From Microglena sp. YARC (Eukaryota; Chlorophyta; Chlorophyceae; Chlamydomonadales; Chlamydomonadaceae), in contig CM039462.1 of NCBI GenBank assembly GCA_022414725.1, forward strand, positions 97,851,161-97,915,160: a DNA stretch of 64,000 bases. Direction: 5' to 3'. Positions 30,701-40,454 of the stretch are shown piece after piece. Position 1 is the first letter of the stretch, and each line of letters starts with the position of its first letter. The notes under the pieces were generated by a model. The model did not search any database. It saw only the letters and a program-made list of their open reading frames with translations, and was not told the DNA's origin. The translations under genes were made by a program, and so were the position numbers.

Positions 30701-33700
30701 TATCAAATAAATTAATCACTCATAAATGCATTTGTATATCAAATCAATTAATATCTTCGGCAGTAATCATAATGCATTTGTATATCAAATAATTAATATC
30801 TTCGGCAGTATCATAATGCATTTGTATATCAAATAATTAATATCTTCGGCAGTATCATAATGCATTTGTATATCAAATAATTAATATCTTCGGCAGTATC
30901 ATAATGCATTTGTATATCAAATAATTAATATCTTCGGCAGTATCATAATGCATTTGTATATCAAATAATTAATATCTTCGGCAGTATCATAATGCATTTG
31001 TATATCAAATAATTAATATCTTCGGCAGTATCATAATGCATTTGTATATCAAATAATTAATATCTTCGGCAGTATCATAATGCATTTGTATATCAAATAA
31101 TTAATATCTTCGCAGTATCATAATGCATTTGTATATCAAATAATTAATATCTTCGGCAGTATCATAATGCATTTGTATATCAAATAATTAATATCTTCGG
31201 CAGTATCATAATGCATTTGTATATCAAATAATTATATCTTCGGCAGTATCATAATGCAATTTGTATATCAAATAATTAATATCTTCGGCAGTATTCATAA
31301 TGCATTTGTATATCAAATAATTAATATTCTTCGGCAGTATCATAATGCATTTGTAATATCAAATAATTAATATCTTCGGCAGTATCATAATGCATTTGTA
31401 TATCAAATAATTAATATCTTCGCAGTATCATAATGCATTTGTATATCAAATAATTAATATCTTCGGCAGTATCATAATGCATTTGTATATCAAATAATTA
31501 ATATCTTCGGCAGTATCATAATGCATTTGTATATCAAATAATTAATATCTTCGGCAGTATCATTCATATTGGCAGTATCATAATGCATTTGTATATCAAA
31601 TAATTAATATCTTCGGCAGTATCATAATGCATTTGTATATCAAATAATTAATATCTTCGGCAGTATCATAATGCATTTGTATATCAAATAATTAATATCT
31701 TCGGCAGTATCATAATGCATTTGTATATCAAATAATTAATATCTTCGGCAGTATCATAATGCATTTGTATATCAAATAATTAATATCTTCGGCAGTATCA
31801 TAATGCATTTGTATATCAAATAATTAATATCTTCGGCAGTATCATAATGCATTTGTATATCAAATAATTAATATCTTCGGCAGTATCATAATGCATTTGT
31901 ATATCAAATAATTAATATCTTCGGCAGTATCATAAATGCATTTGTATATCAAATAATTAATATCTTCGGCAGTATCATAATGCATTTGTATATCAAATAA
32001 TTAATATCTTCGGCAGTATCATAATGCATTTGTATATCAAATAATTAATATCTTCGGCAGTATCATAATGCATTTGTATATCAAATAATTAATATCTTCG
32101 GCAGTATCATAATGCATTTGTATATCAAATATTAAATATCTTCGGCAGTATCATAATGCATTTGTATATCAAATAATTAATATCTTCAGGCAGTATCATA
32201 ATGCATTTGTATATCAAATAATTTAATATCTTCGCAGTATCATAATGCATTTGTATATATCAAATAATTAATATCTTCGGCAGTAATCATAATGCATTTG
32301 TATATCAAATAATTAATATCTTCAGTATCATAATGCAGTATCATAATGCATTTGTATATCAATAATTATATCTTCGGCAGTATCATAATGCATTTGTATA
32401 TTTCATTAATTAATATCTTCGGCAGTATCATAATGCATTTGTATATCAAATTAATTAATATCTTCGGCAGTATCATAATGCATTTGTATATCAAATAATT
32501 AATATCTTCGGCAGTATCATAATGCATTTGTATATCAATATAATTAATATCTTCGGGCAGTATCATAATGCATTTGTATATCAAATAATTAATATCTTCG
32601 GCAGTATCATATGCATTGCATTTGTATATCAAATAATTAATATCTTCGGCAGTATCATAATGCATTTGTATATCAAATATTAATATCTTCGGCAGTATCA
32701 TAATGCATTTGTATATCAATAATTAATATCTTCGGCAGTATCATAATGCATTTGTATATCAAATAATTAATATCTTCGGCAGTATCATAATGCATTTGTA
32801 TATCAAATAATTAATATCTTCGGCAGTATCATAATGCATTTGTATATCAAATAATTAATATCTTCGGCAGTATCAATAATGCATTTGTATATCAAATATA
32901 TTAATATCTTCGCAGTATCAATAATGCATTTGTATATCAAATAATTAATATCTTCGGCAGTATCATAATGCATTTGTATATCAAATAATAAATATCTTCG
33001 GCAGTATCATAATGCATTTGTATATCAAATAACTTTAATATTTTTGGCAGTTATCATAATGCATTGTATATAATAATTAATATCTTTCGGCAGTATCATA
33101 ATGCATTTGTATATCAAATAATTAATATCTTCGGTTCAGTATCATAATGCATTTGTATATCAATAATTAATATCTTCGGCAGTATCATAATTGATTTGTA
33201 TATATCATGATATATTAATATCTTCATGCAGTATCATAATTGTATATCAAATTTCGCAGTACATAAATGCAATTTGTATATCAAATAATTAATATCTTCA
33301 GGGTATATCAGTATCGCATTTTGTATATCAAATAATTAATATCTTCAGTATATCAATATAATGCATATTTGTTATATCAAATAATTAATATCTCGGCAGT
33401 ATCATAATGCATATTGTATATCAAATAATTAATATCTTCGGCAGTATCATAATGCATTTGTATATATCAAATAATTAATATCTTCCGGCAGTATCATAAT
33501 GCAATTTGTATATCAAATAATTAATATCTTTGGAGTATCATAATGATTTGTATTATCAAAATATTTATCTTCGGCAGTATCATAATGCATTTTCTATATA
33601 ATAATTAATATCTTCGGCAGTATCATAATGCATTTGTATATCAAATAATTAATATCTTCGGCAGTATCATAATGCATTTCTATATCAAATAATTAATATC

Positions 33701-36700
33701 TTCGGCAGTATCATAATGCATTTGTATATTAAATAATTGATATCTTCGGCAGTATCATAATGCATTTGTATATCAAATAATTGATATCTTCGGCAGTATC
33801 ATAATGCATTTCTATATCAAATAATTAATATCTTCGGCAGTATCATAATGCATTTGTATATCAAATAATTAATATCTTCGGCAGTATCATAATGCATTTG
33901 TATATCAATAATTAATATCTTCGGCAGTATCATAATGCATTTGTATATCAAATAATTAATATCTTCGGCAGTATCATAATGCATTTGTATATCAAATAAT
34001 TAATATCTTCGGCAGTATCATAATGCATTTGTATATCAAATAATTAATATCTTCGGCAGTATCATAATGCATTTATATATAATTTTTTATATTTTTTGAT
34101 TATAATCATAATGCATTCAAATTCAATTTCAATTCAAATCTAACATTATAATCAAAATATACTTCATCCTTCTTGGCAGTATCATACTACCTTTATATCA
34201 GAATATACCGCATCCAATATCTTCATAAATTATTGAAACAAAGGCAACTTCTCACGACCTTCCACCTCTGTCCACAAGGGAGCATCCCAACCGGTAAGCC
34301 AGCTACAGCCGCTATTCAAGCAACACCTACAGCCGCCCGCTCTTTTCTGGAAAGTGGCGCTGAACACCGGCATCCTGGATACTGGCAGCAATGGAGACGG
34401 AAAGGGAGCCAGCAAATAAGAAAAATAATTCATTTAAGATTATAAAATGTGTATAAATTTAATTCACTTTATGTATTTAGCAAATAAATGTAATTCACTT
34501 TATGTATTTACTTTAATTCACTTTAATTCACTTCATTGTATTCACTTTCATTCACTTCACTTTAATTCACTTTATGTATTTAGCAAATAAGACATGAATG
34601 TTTTGGCAATAATTAAACATTTCAACCTATCTTTTAGAGATCGATAAATTAGCATTTCTGCCTATTTCCAAAAAGAGTGATTTGTTTTTAATTTAATCTC
34701 CACACTGTCTTAATAAGTACATGTACGCATGTATTTATTGGTGCATACACATCCTGGCATCCTGGATACCGGCAGCAATGGAGATGGAATGGTAACCAGC
34801 AAGTCTCCACACTGTCCTCTTATGTACATGTACTCTTGTACTGATTGGTGTACACATGTACGCATGTATTGATTGGGGGATGCGTGTGCTCTAGTATTTA
34901 TTGGTGCATACACATCCTGGCATCCTGGATACCGGCAGCAATGGAGATGGAATGGTAACCAGCAAGTCTCCACACTGTCCTCTTATGTACATGTACTCTT
35001 GTACTGATTGGTGTACACATGTACGCATGTATTGATTGGGGGATGCGTGTGCTCTAGTATTTATTGGTGCATACACATCCTGGCATCCTGGATACCGGCA
35101 GCAATGGAGATGGAATGGTAACCAGCAAGTCTCCACACTGTCCTCTTATGTACATGTACTCTTGTACTGATTGGTGTACACAAGGACGCATGTATTGATT
35201 GGGGGATGCGTGTACTCTAGTATTGATTGGTGCATACACATCCTGGCATCCTGGATACCGGCAGCAATGGAGACGGAAAGGTAACCAGCAAGTCCTCTCA
35301 CTGTCAAATATGTATTGATTGGTATATATGGTACTGGTGTATTGATTGATCTATACGGTACTTGTGTGTTGATGTAGACTGCTGTTGATGTACACGTCCT
35401 CACATATTGATGTATTGATGTGCTCATGCATTGATTGGTGTATACGGAACAGGGTACTTCAAATGGCCAAATTGACCAGCGCTTTAGCGCACTTCAAAAC
35501 AAAAAAACTGCGCTTTGTAGTGCAAAAAAGCGCAAAAATTGCTTGCAGCGCCCAGAAGGGGTTGCCAAATACTGCGCTTAGAGCGCAGAGGGGGTCAAAA
35601 AGTCAGCGCTCAAAAGCGCAAAAGCGCGCGCTTTGAATTACCCTGATACGGAACTCATGTTTCTATTCATACAGCTGTGCTAATATTTGATGTTGATGTT
35701 GATCTGCCCATATATTGATGCTAATATTTGATGTTGATGTTGATGTGCCCATATATTGATGTTAATATTTGATGTTGATGTTGATGTGCCCATATATTGA
35801 TGTTAATATTTGATGTTGATGTTGATGTGCCCATATTAATAGTTAAGTTAATATTTGATGTTGATGTGCCCATATATTGATTGTGTATACGGAACTCGTG
35901 TTTCTATTCATACAGCTGTGCTTAGTAATGATAACGCCTGGTGGGGCGTGGTGTTAAGGGAGCCCGTCGAACGCGGGTGGGGACAGCATCTTGTTTAAGG
36001 TAATGATAATGATAACGCCTGGTGGGGCGTGGTGTTAAGGGAGCCCGTCGTACGCGGGTGGGGAACGGTCTCCTACCTCAACTGGACAAGCTACCATCGC
36101 GGTTGACGACGACCTGCAACGCCAAGAGCTGTGCTTATATACGTCCTCACATCTTGGTCATTGTACTCATGTACTGATTGGCGTTCATGGTATTCGTGTT
36201 ATGATGTAGACTGCTACGCATATACATGTCCCCACATCTCGATGCATACATGTATTCATGTATTTACTGATGTAGACATGCACTGATGTATTTGCTGATG
36301 TAGACATGTAATCACATCTTGGTCATTGTAGTCATGTATTGATTGCTGCCCATGGTACGTACAGGGAGCCAGCAAGTCCTCGTCACTGTCATCGCTTCAC
36401 CTGGCTGCGGCCATCTAGTTACCCCCTTCAAACACCCTAAATACCCACTCACATGTACCTATATATCCCCTAAATACACGTATACCTATACCCCTTAAAT
36501 ACACCCACCCACATATACCTACATATCTGGTTGCCCCCTAAATACATCCTAAATATACCCATCCACATGTACAGGGAGCCAGCAAGTCCTCATCATTGTC
36601 ATCGCTTCACCTGGCTGCGGCCATCTGGTTGAGGACCAAGCTGTCTGCAGGGCGTCTCAGTAACTACAATCCTCCTGCCGGCGATCTGCTCACCCTCACC

Positions 36701-39487
36701 TCCTGTCAAAACGAGGCCCAGACGAGTGCAGCCTCCGCCACATGGGGCTCTCTGACCATGTCTGTCATTGATGTGAGTGCTTCTGCTATGACTGCTCAGA
36801 AAGACTTCCGACCGCACCCTGGCTATAGCAGTGCCACCATGGCTGCCACCTCAGCAATCATGCTGCTAGTAGCAGGCCCTCCTGCCCCGCCCCCAGGCGC
36901 CCGTCACCATCCCCCCCGGGGGTCAGACAGCCTCCCCGAGCAAACCAAGATAGAGCTGGGCGCAGCGTGGGACCGACTCAAGACTATGCTTGAGCACTTG
37001 CACCCCGCCGCGTATGTACCGCTTGTAGTGCTCATGGCGCTCTCCGACCAGGGGGGCTATGACCCCAGGGGGCGTGTCACCCCAAATGGGAGCCCACTCG
37101 GCTGGACGGATGATGCAGCAGCCGCCGTCTCTAGCCATGCCAAGGCAACAGCGCGCTCGTGGCCCGCTGCTGTGGCCAGCAGAGTCTCTTCCATCCGGAT
37201 CATCCCTCTGCTGCCGCCCCCACCTCCCTCGGCAACGCGGGACCAGGCCCCGGGGCATAGCAGTGCACAAAGGCAGCAGCAGCACCACTACGCGGCGGGG
37301 CATAGCAGCGCACACAAGCAGCAGCAGCAGCACTCCGCAACGGGGCATGGCAGCGCACATAAGCAGAATAGGGCCCCCGTTAGTGGGTTGGCAGAGGCTG
37401 CGGTGGTAGAAGCTCTGCGCGAGCTGAGTACGCAACACCCCCCCCAGCCTGCGCTGCATCGATTGCCCATCGGGGGCCTGGTCAGGGGGCTGATGGATGC
37501 ATGTCTTGAGGCAGAGGGCACCAAGAGCACAGTGAGTCTGGGTGTCTGTGTGTGTGCATGGGACCTGGTCCGGGGCCGATGGATGCATGTCTTGAGGCAG
37601 GGGGTAGCAAAAGCACGGTGAGCATTGTGTGTGTGTATGGAGACCTGGTCAGGGGGCTGATGGATGCATGTCTTGAGGCAGGGGGCAGCAAGAGCACGGT
37701 GAGCCTGGGTGTCTGTGTGTGTGCATGTGTGCATGGGGACCTGGTCAGGGGGCTGATGGATGCATGTCTTGAGGCAGGGGGCAGCAAAAGTACGGTGAGT
37801 CTGGGTGGGTTTGGGTGGACTCTGCTTTCTTTATGTTAACATTCCGTATCACCCCATCAAGAGCTTCCCGAAACCTGTGTGTGTGTAGGGGAGGGGGGGG
37901 CATGAATCACACTCTCCAAGTCTAAAATTGTCACCCCATACCCTCCCCCCCCGCCCCCATCATGCCCAACCTTTCTCCCACCCTCCATACCCGCCTCCTC
38001 CTGCCCACCCTCTCCCCACCTCCCAAACTCCATACCCGCCCCCATCCTGCCCACCCCTCCCACTCCCCCCCGCCCCTGCTGCCCACCCATACCCAGGTCG
38101 AAAACGCTAGACTCTTTCAACCAAGGAATCGACGAGTTGTGTGATGCCGTGCAACAAACCTCAACATCCTCGGCAGCTGCATGGGGCTTGCCCGCACCCG
38201 AGGCATGCCCCTCCTCCTGTTCCAAACTAGGCAACCTCACCACGTGCGCTCCCGCCTGCTGGGCGCCAGCTACCATGGAGTCCATCCTAGGCAGGCTGGC
38301 TTCAGCCAAGCTGCCTCCCTCCACTGCCAGTGGGCTCTGCGCATCGTTCGAATCATCGGGGGCTTATCATGCCGATGCTGGAGTCTCACCACCCCCTTCC
38401 GTGGCCCCTCACCACCCCTCCTGGCCCCCTCACCAGCCCTCACCATCCCCCTCCGCGGCCAATGGCAGCGGCAAGCTGGCGAGGGAGTTAGCAGGACGTT
38501 TGCATCAGCACGTGGCAAAGTGGCAGGCAGACATGCAAGAGCTGGGGGGCGTGGCTCATTGTTGGATCCTGCAAGAGTTGATGCCGCTCATGAACTTCTT
38601 GCCGCCGCTACCTGTCATGCCTTCCTCAACCCAACGCTCCCCAGGTACTGCATGAGGCTTACAAATATCTCTCCCTTATTTTCGCTTTCTCCAAGTTCAA
38701 ACCCACCAAGATGACCTTTGCCTAATTTCATCAGGCAGCCTGACCAAGCAGAGATTTGTTGTTCTGTATATATTACAATAGTAATATGAGACACCGTTTT
38801 GGCAAAAATTAATACGAGACCCGATTTGAGATCCCAGCTCTCTGAGCCTCAGACCTAAAAAGCTACCCAGAACGCTAAAATCGTAATAAGGATCATGTCC
38901 TGGGAGGAGGCAAAAAAAAGGAATAAGATTTCCTCTTTTTGATTTGAAAAAAAACTACCTGTGACCAAGTCCGCACCTCTGCACCTTACGAGCGACTGCA
39001 CTGCTGCACACTACCCTGAGTAAATTGCTTCAACTAATATAATTTTAAAAAACTGTTCTCTCAATCGGGAGTATAAAAAAAAAGGGGGGACATATATCCC
39101 TAAATAACCTGAGGAGGGCTGACCCCCCCCCACCCCACCCCACCCCACCCCCTTAAATAGAAAAACACATTTTTTGAGAAACTTAGGTATGGATTCTGGG
39201 GGTTGACAATATGGCGCACATAATGGCATCCTCGGAATTCCCACACAGGGCTGGGGCCTTACCACCCATACTCACCCATTTACCCACCCATTTTCCCACC
39301 CACTCACCCATGAATTCACCCAGCCTCCCACCCATTCACCCACCCACCAACCCACCCAAGGAGTAGATACTTATTGCACGATTTCCAAAGTGGTGCCAAT
39401 GGACTGCCCTTGCCAAGGCCTACTCTTGGGTGGTCTCAGAATGTCATTTGGAGGTCTGGGAAAAAAGTTCAAAAAAAGCTTGAGGAG

Positions 39488-39526
<39 letters not shown>

Positions 39527-40454
39527 TGAGGTGCTCAGAATGACCTGAAAAATGTCATAATATCGCCATGTTACATTCCATTACAGCCCCATTATCAGAA
39601 AAATTGATCCGGAGGAGTAAAAATTGGAGGCTTTGACACCTCCTGTCTCGAAGCTCAAAACCTAACCCTTGCCCTGTTTCTCCATGGGGCGTGACCAATT
39701 CCGTCTCTCTGCGCCTAATAAACAACAGCACTGATGGCCTCACCCCACCCACTCATCCACCCACTCACCAACCCACCACATACAGTGCCTCTACTTCACA
39801 TAACATTGTTTCCGATAGCCCAAAAATAAAGCAAAACGTGGGCAAGGCAATCTCAATGTGCAAAGCCACCAACCCGACCCTTGCCCTGTTTCTCCAGGTG
39901 GCCTGACCAAGTTCACCCCTCTGCGCCTCATGAGCCACAGCACTGCTGCACATCACCCAGAGTGGATGGCTTCACCCGCCGCAGCCAACGGCTTTGTCTC
40001 TTTCTCAGGCGCACCCACACGCGATCTCTCCCACGACCTTCCCTCTACGCCGTGCACCCCCGCCCACAGAGGAGGGCTCTACAAGCGATCCTCAAACGGT
40101 GCCCCTAGTGGACTGCAGAGCTCGTTCGACAGAAATGGCGCCCCAACTCTGAGCAACCCCATGTTCGACAGCTCCCAGCGCTTGCCTCACTTATTTGGTC
40201 AGGGCGATCCCTCGAGCTTGCAAGCCCCATCTAGCACACAAGGTCCTTTTACTATGAGGCACGGAGGCTTGGGCCTTAGTAGCCCTATCAACGGCGGCGC
40301 CTCCGCCCCCTACGCTAGCATTCCTTACTCGTATGCAGATGCAGCAGCAGGCGGGGTCAAGCGGCAACAGCGCTCGGATGAGGCCGATGTGGCGTGGGCC
40401 ACCAAGGCTAGGGCTCACTCAGTGCTAGATCAGCTGAAGCAGCTTGTGCCATGA
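18865..40454 (+). CDS. Large coiled-coil / disordered protein, unrecognised (multi-exon)
   Basis: Visible exons are (18865)-19009, 20378-21248, 23237-23358, 24286-24486, 26083-26295, 29333-29500, 34309-34404, 36575-37531, 38097-38644 and 39898-40454, ending in TGA. Most junctions are GT-AG and in phase (1, 1, 0, 0, 0, 0, 0 ... 1); exceptions are the missing donor after 34404 and the 37531/38097 frame. Upstream exons are probably lost in noisy sequence. In order the product has ELSSDLLCYISRLSG, a Ser/Pro-rich linker of 44-residue repeats (SSFSSPPRLLANPP), a charged coiled coil over four exons (for example EAERIMLRQS, LEDEKRWNIKQ, LFKLVTHWRDKVEEQRNKEL), a basic KRRRKTFSD stretch, a Pro/Gln/His-rich region and a Ser/Gly-rich tail ending LDQLKQLVP. 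A structural or scaffold role would be a guess. One G too many at 21101-21105 breaks the frame of exon two. Confidence 0.72.
19010..19530 (+). repeat. Copies of an exon end plus 5' splice site, with a SINE between
   Basis: The exon end 'atctcgcgcctctcag' plus gtaaaa at 19,010 is repeated at about 19,137-19,158 ('ctctcag', gtaaag) and 19,505-19,530 ('ctctcag', gtaacg). 'catgggtatgcatggtgga' is shared between units. All three keep a GT donor. Confidence 0.7.
19188..19390 (+). mobile_element. tRNA-derived SINE, head type A
   Basis: The head has an A-box-like 'ggtctagtggtagacc' and a B-box-like 'ggggtttcgattttccc'. The body has 'gtcaaccgcgatggtagctt' and the end is 'caccaggcgttatca'. A short duplication 'atatac' flanks it. 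Pol III promoter boxes are inferred from tRNA similarity. Confidence 0.82.
19556..19625. repeat. AT-rich inverted repeat
   Basis: 'tctttgatatataatgtgtg' is followed by its near-reverse complement 'cacacaatatatatcaaaga'. This is a strong foldback in an intron, with no further identity. Confidence 0.6.
19808..20005 (+). mobile_element. tRNA-derived SINE, head type B
   Basis: The head contains 'aatggctcgatggcagagc' and the B box 'gggttctaatcccc'. The body is shared with type A ('caaccgccatggtacc', 'agacggggctcccttaa') and ends 'ccaggcgttatcg'. A perfect 12-bp target-site duplication TTACAGGCACGT lies at 19796-19807 and 20006-20017, which marks LINE-type retrotransposition. Confidence 0.9.
20195..20356. 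mobile_element. hAT-like MITE, second copy
   Basis: The ends are CAGGGAACGGCAATATGAT and, inverted, TAGGGACCGGCATATCATG. Flanks CGCATATG and CACATATA match at 6 of 8 positions. It lies 20 bp upstream of the first acceptor of the 132-bp array. Confidence 0.82.
20378..21003 (+). repeat. In-frame 132-bp array of 3' splice site plus exon start
   Basis: Acceptors 'cccctcag' precede 20378, 20510, 20642, 20774 and 20906, exactly 132 bp (44 codons) apart. Each unit has about 96 bp of exon sequence (SSFSSPPRLLANPP) and about 36 bp that looks like an intron 3' end ('acacatgcatatcccctcag'). The whole array is one open frame, in phase 1 with the upstream donor at 19,010. Confidence 0.85.
21249..22130. 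repeat. Intronic repeats incl. ~30-bp minisatellite
   Basis: Two copies of 'ttgattggggtacatggtct' with 'gtcaggcttcaggctgctca' lie at 21,270-21,410. Then 21,430-22,120 carries about 22 copies of 'cactcttacgagcactcgta' and variants. The frame through this happens to be open but codes only low-complexity sequence and is spliced out in the proposed gene model. Confidence 0.8.
22230..23205. repeat. C-rich ~200-bp tandem repeat
   Basis: Four to five units contain 'atgcacctccaccctcctgg', 'cctcttttcggaaaatcccc' and runs of 'ccctatccc'. Intronic, upstream of the acceptor at 23,236. Confidence 0.8.
23359..23800 (+). repeat. Decaying tandem copies of a coiled-coil exon and its donor
   Basis: The end of exon 23237-23358 recurs at about 23,417-23,488, 23,540-23,606, 23,641-23,690 and 23,750-23,795. 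Copy one keeps a good donor (gtaagt) but has an in-frame TGA. Copy two is open (ERAVLNERLRQTGAERMLL) but its donor is gcgagt. The later copies are truncated. TTTA repeats lie between them. Confidence 0.85.
23870..24170. repeat. CCTT/CCCT-rich low-complexity intron
   Basis: Pyrimidine-only tract of 'ctccttccctccc' type leading into an acceptor. No coding signal. Confidence 0.7.
24178..24240 (+). pseudogene. Upstream partial copy of the exon at 24,286
   Basis: Acceptor 'cgacctccacag' followed by 'atgcaagcacacatgcaagc' and 'atgcctcagcaatggagc' duplicates the first ~55 nt of the real exon. It diverges into C-rich intron sequence without a donor. Confidence 0.8.
24487..25200 (+). repeat. Tandem copies of exon 24286-24486 3' end plus donor
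   Basis: Copies end near 24,651 (donor gtaggg intact), 24,844 (gtaggg intact), 25,010 (atagga, donor lost) and about 25,200 (no donor). Decay increases with distance: the first copy still reads the exon frame, the second has a TGA in place of CGA. Units are separated by 'gcagcttctaggcagctcc' and poly-G. Confidence 0.82.
25205..26082 (+). repeat. Array of nine extra 3' splice sites upstream of exon 26,083
   Basis: Acceptors precede 25265, 25354, 25440, 25532, 25623, 25715, 25807, 25900, 25992 and the presumed real 26083. Spacing is 86-93 bp. Each unit is a T-rich tract plus cag, then 'gcactgcttcaagaggatct' and about 45 further nt of exon start ending 'cgcactgg'. No unit has a convincing donor. 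Confidence 0.88.
26296..26526 (+). repeat. G-rich intron with copies of exon end 26,295
   Basis: The exon ends 'cgcagcaagagcag' with gtgggt. Related ends recur near 26,515 ('gcaggaagaac'), 26,736 ('gcaggaagagcag', gttggt), 26,895 ('cgcagccagcgcag', gtacag) and 27,170 ('cgcagcaagagag', gtacag). Two SINEs sit within these copies. Confidence 0.65.
26527..26735 (-). mobile_element. SINE, head type A, minus orientation
   Basis: Reverse complement of the 19,188 element: 'ggtctaccactagacc' head at the right, 'aacgcctgatggggcgtgg' tail at the left. Target-site duplication GCAGGAAGAACA / GCAGGAAGAGCA (11 of 12) at 26515-26526 and 26736-26747. Confidence 0.88.
26916..27183 (-). mobile_element. SINE, head type B, minus orientation
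   Basis: Tail 'aacgcctggtggggcatgg' at left, head with 'gctctaccattgagccatt' at right. Target-site duplication AGGTACAGAA at 26906-26915 and 27184-27193. The head contains an internal triplication of 'ctactccttgcttcttcaag', which is unlike the 19,808 copy. Confidence 0.85.
27215..27450. repeat. ~48-bp minisatellite 'attcaaaatgatgga'
   Basis: About five units of 'atattcaaaatgatggagat' and 'atgatggaactattaaaatg'. Intronic. Confidence 0.85.
27650..29332 (+). repeat. ~85-95-bp array carrying the 3' splice site of exon 29,333
   Basis: About 18 units contain 'tgcctgaactctccaaacgc' plus ag, then 'tccatcaccaccaccatgac' and 'ttactattattatttaacta'. The last unit reads 'tgaactctccggacgcag' and is directly followed by the exon, so each unit repeats the acceptor region. 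Confidence 0.82.
29510..29655. repeat. Copies of a dispersed 'cttgaacttggttacat' element
   Basis: Three tandem copies of 'acttgaacttggttacatga' lie just after the donor at 29,501. The same element occurs near 41,745, 42,005, 56,625 and (reverse) 61,900, usually with 'cagccagcaatttggctg'. Confidence 0.65.
29665..34085. repeat. 44-bp satellite, about 100 copies
   Basis: Unit 'atcttcggcagtatcataat' plus 'gcatttgtatatcaaataat' plus 'taat'. Most copies are identical; those at about 31,200-33,600 carry scattered indels. It fills most of the intron 29,501-34,308. There are no spacers, so it is not a CRISPR array. Confidence 0.97.
34279..34308 (+). other. Duplicated exon edge at the 3' end of the satellite intron
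   Basis: 'ggagcatcccaaccggtaag' copies the end of exon 29333-29500 and its donor ('ggagcatcccaaccagtaag'). It continues in frame as coding-compatible sequence (GASQPVSQLQ) into exon 34,309 (PLFKQHLQPPALFWKVALNT). Acceptor may be 'gctacag' (used here) or 'ccacaag' at 34,271-34,277. Confidence 0.7.
34405..34419 (+). other. Apparent unspliced exon-exon junction followed by stop
   Basis: Exon 34,309 ends GDGK and is followed directly by GGAGCCAGCAAA TAA, not by a donor. Those 12 nt equal the start of the next exon at 36,575 (GGAGCCAGCAAG) except for the last base. Read straight through, the frame is GDGKGASK then stop. Confidence 0.8.
34715..35300 (+). repeat. 163-bp array of exon end plus 5' splice site
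   Basis: Copies of 'ggcatcctggataccggcag' and 'caatggagatggaatg' are followed by donors gtaacc at 34792, 34955, 35118 and 35281, exactly 163 bp apart. The last copy ('gagacggaaag') matches exon 34,309's end best, so 35,281 may be the donor of the original junction. Confidence 0.85.
35450..35645. mobile_element. GCGC-rich hAT-like MITE
   Basis: The ends are CAGGGTACTTCAAA and, inverted, CAGGGTAATTCAAA. Perfect 8-bp duplication ATACGGAA at 35442-35449 and 35646-35653. The 196-bp interior is full of 'agcgc' and 'gcgct' motifs in both orientations. Confidence 0.92.
35650..35925. repeat. ~56-bp repeat 'tgatgttgatgttgatgtgc'
   Basis: Four to five units with 'ccatatattgatgttaatat'. Intronic. Confidence 0.8.
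35925..36130 (-). mobile_element. Two 5'-truncated SINE copies
   Basis: A short tail fragment (35,925-35,990) and a longer body (36,002-36,128) both start 'aatgataacgcctggtgggg'. Heads are absent, as expected for truncated retrotransposon insertions. Confidence 0.8.
36360..36574 (+). repeat. Upstream copy of acceptor and start of exon 36,575
   Basis: 'acgtacag' then 'ggagccagcaagtcctcgtc' and 'cacctggctgcggccatcta' copies the real exon start 206 bp upstream. In this copy TGG becomes TAG, closing the frame. Confidence 0.82.
37532..37850 (+). repeat. Array of exon end plus 5' splice site (~95 bp)
   Basis: Real donor gtgagt at 37532; copies of 'gatggatgcatgtcttgagg' with donors at about 37618 (gtgagc), 37700 (gtgagc) and 37796 (gtgagt). 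All donors look usable. Only the copy at 37618 stays open from the exon and gives the phase needed by the next exon. Confidence 0.82.
38645..39897 (+). repeat. Intron with degenerate copies of the last exon's start
   Basis: Partial copies of acceptor and exon start ('cctgaccaagttcacccctc', 'cacagcactgctgcacatca') lie near 38,735, 38,960-39,030 and 39,670-39,745. A C run (39,490-39,522) and 'cacccaccc' repeats fill the rest. Only the copy at 39,898 keeps a good acceptor and frame. Confidence 0.65.

Noticed and set aside
29665..34085. CRISPR-like periodic array
   Set aside because: Units are contiguous, 44 bp, without spacers, inside a eukaryotic intron.
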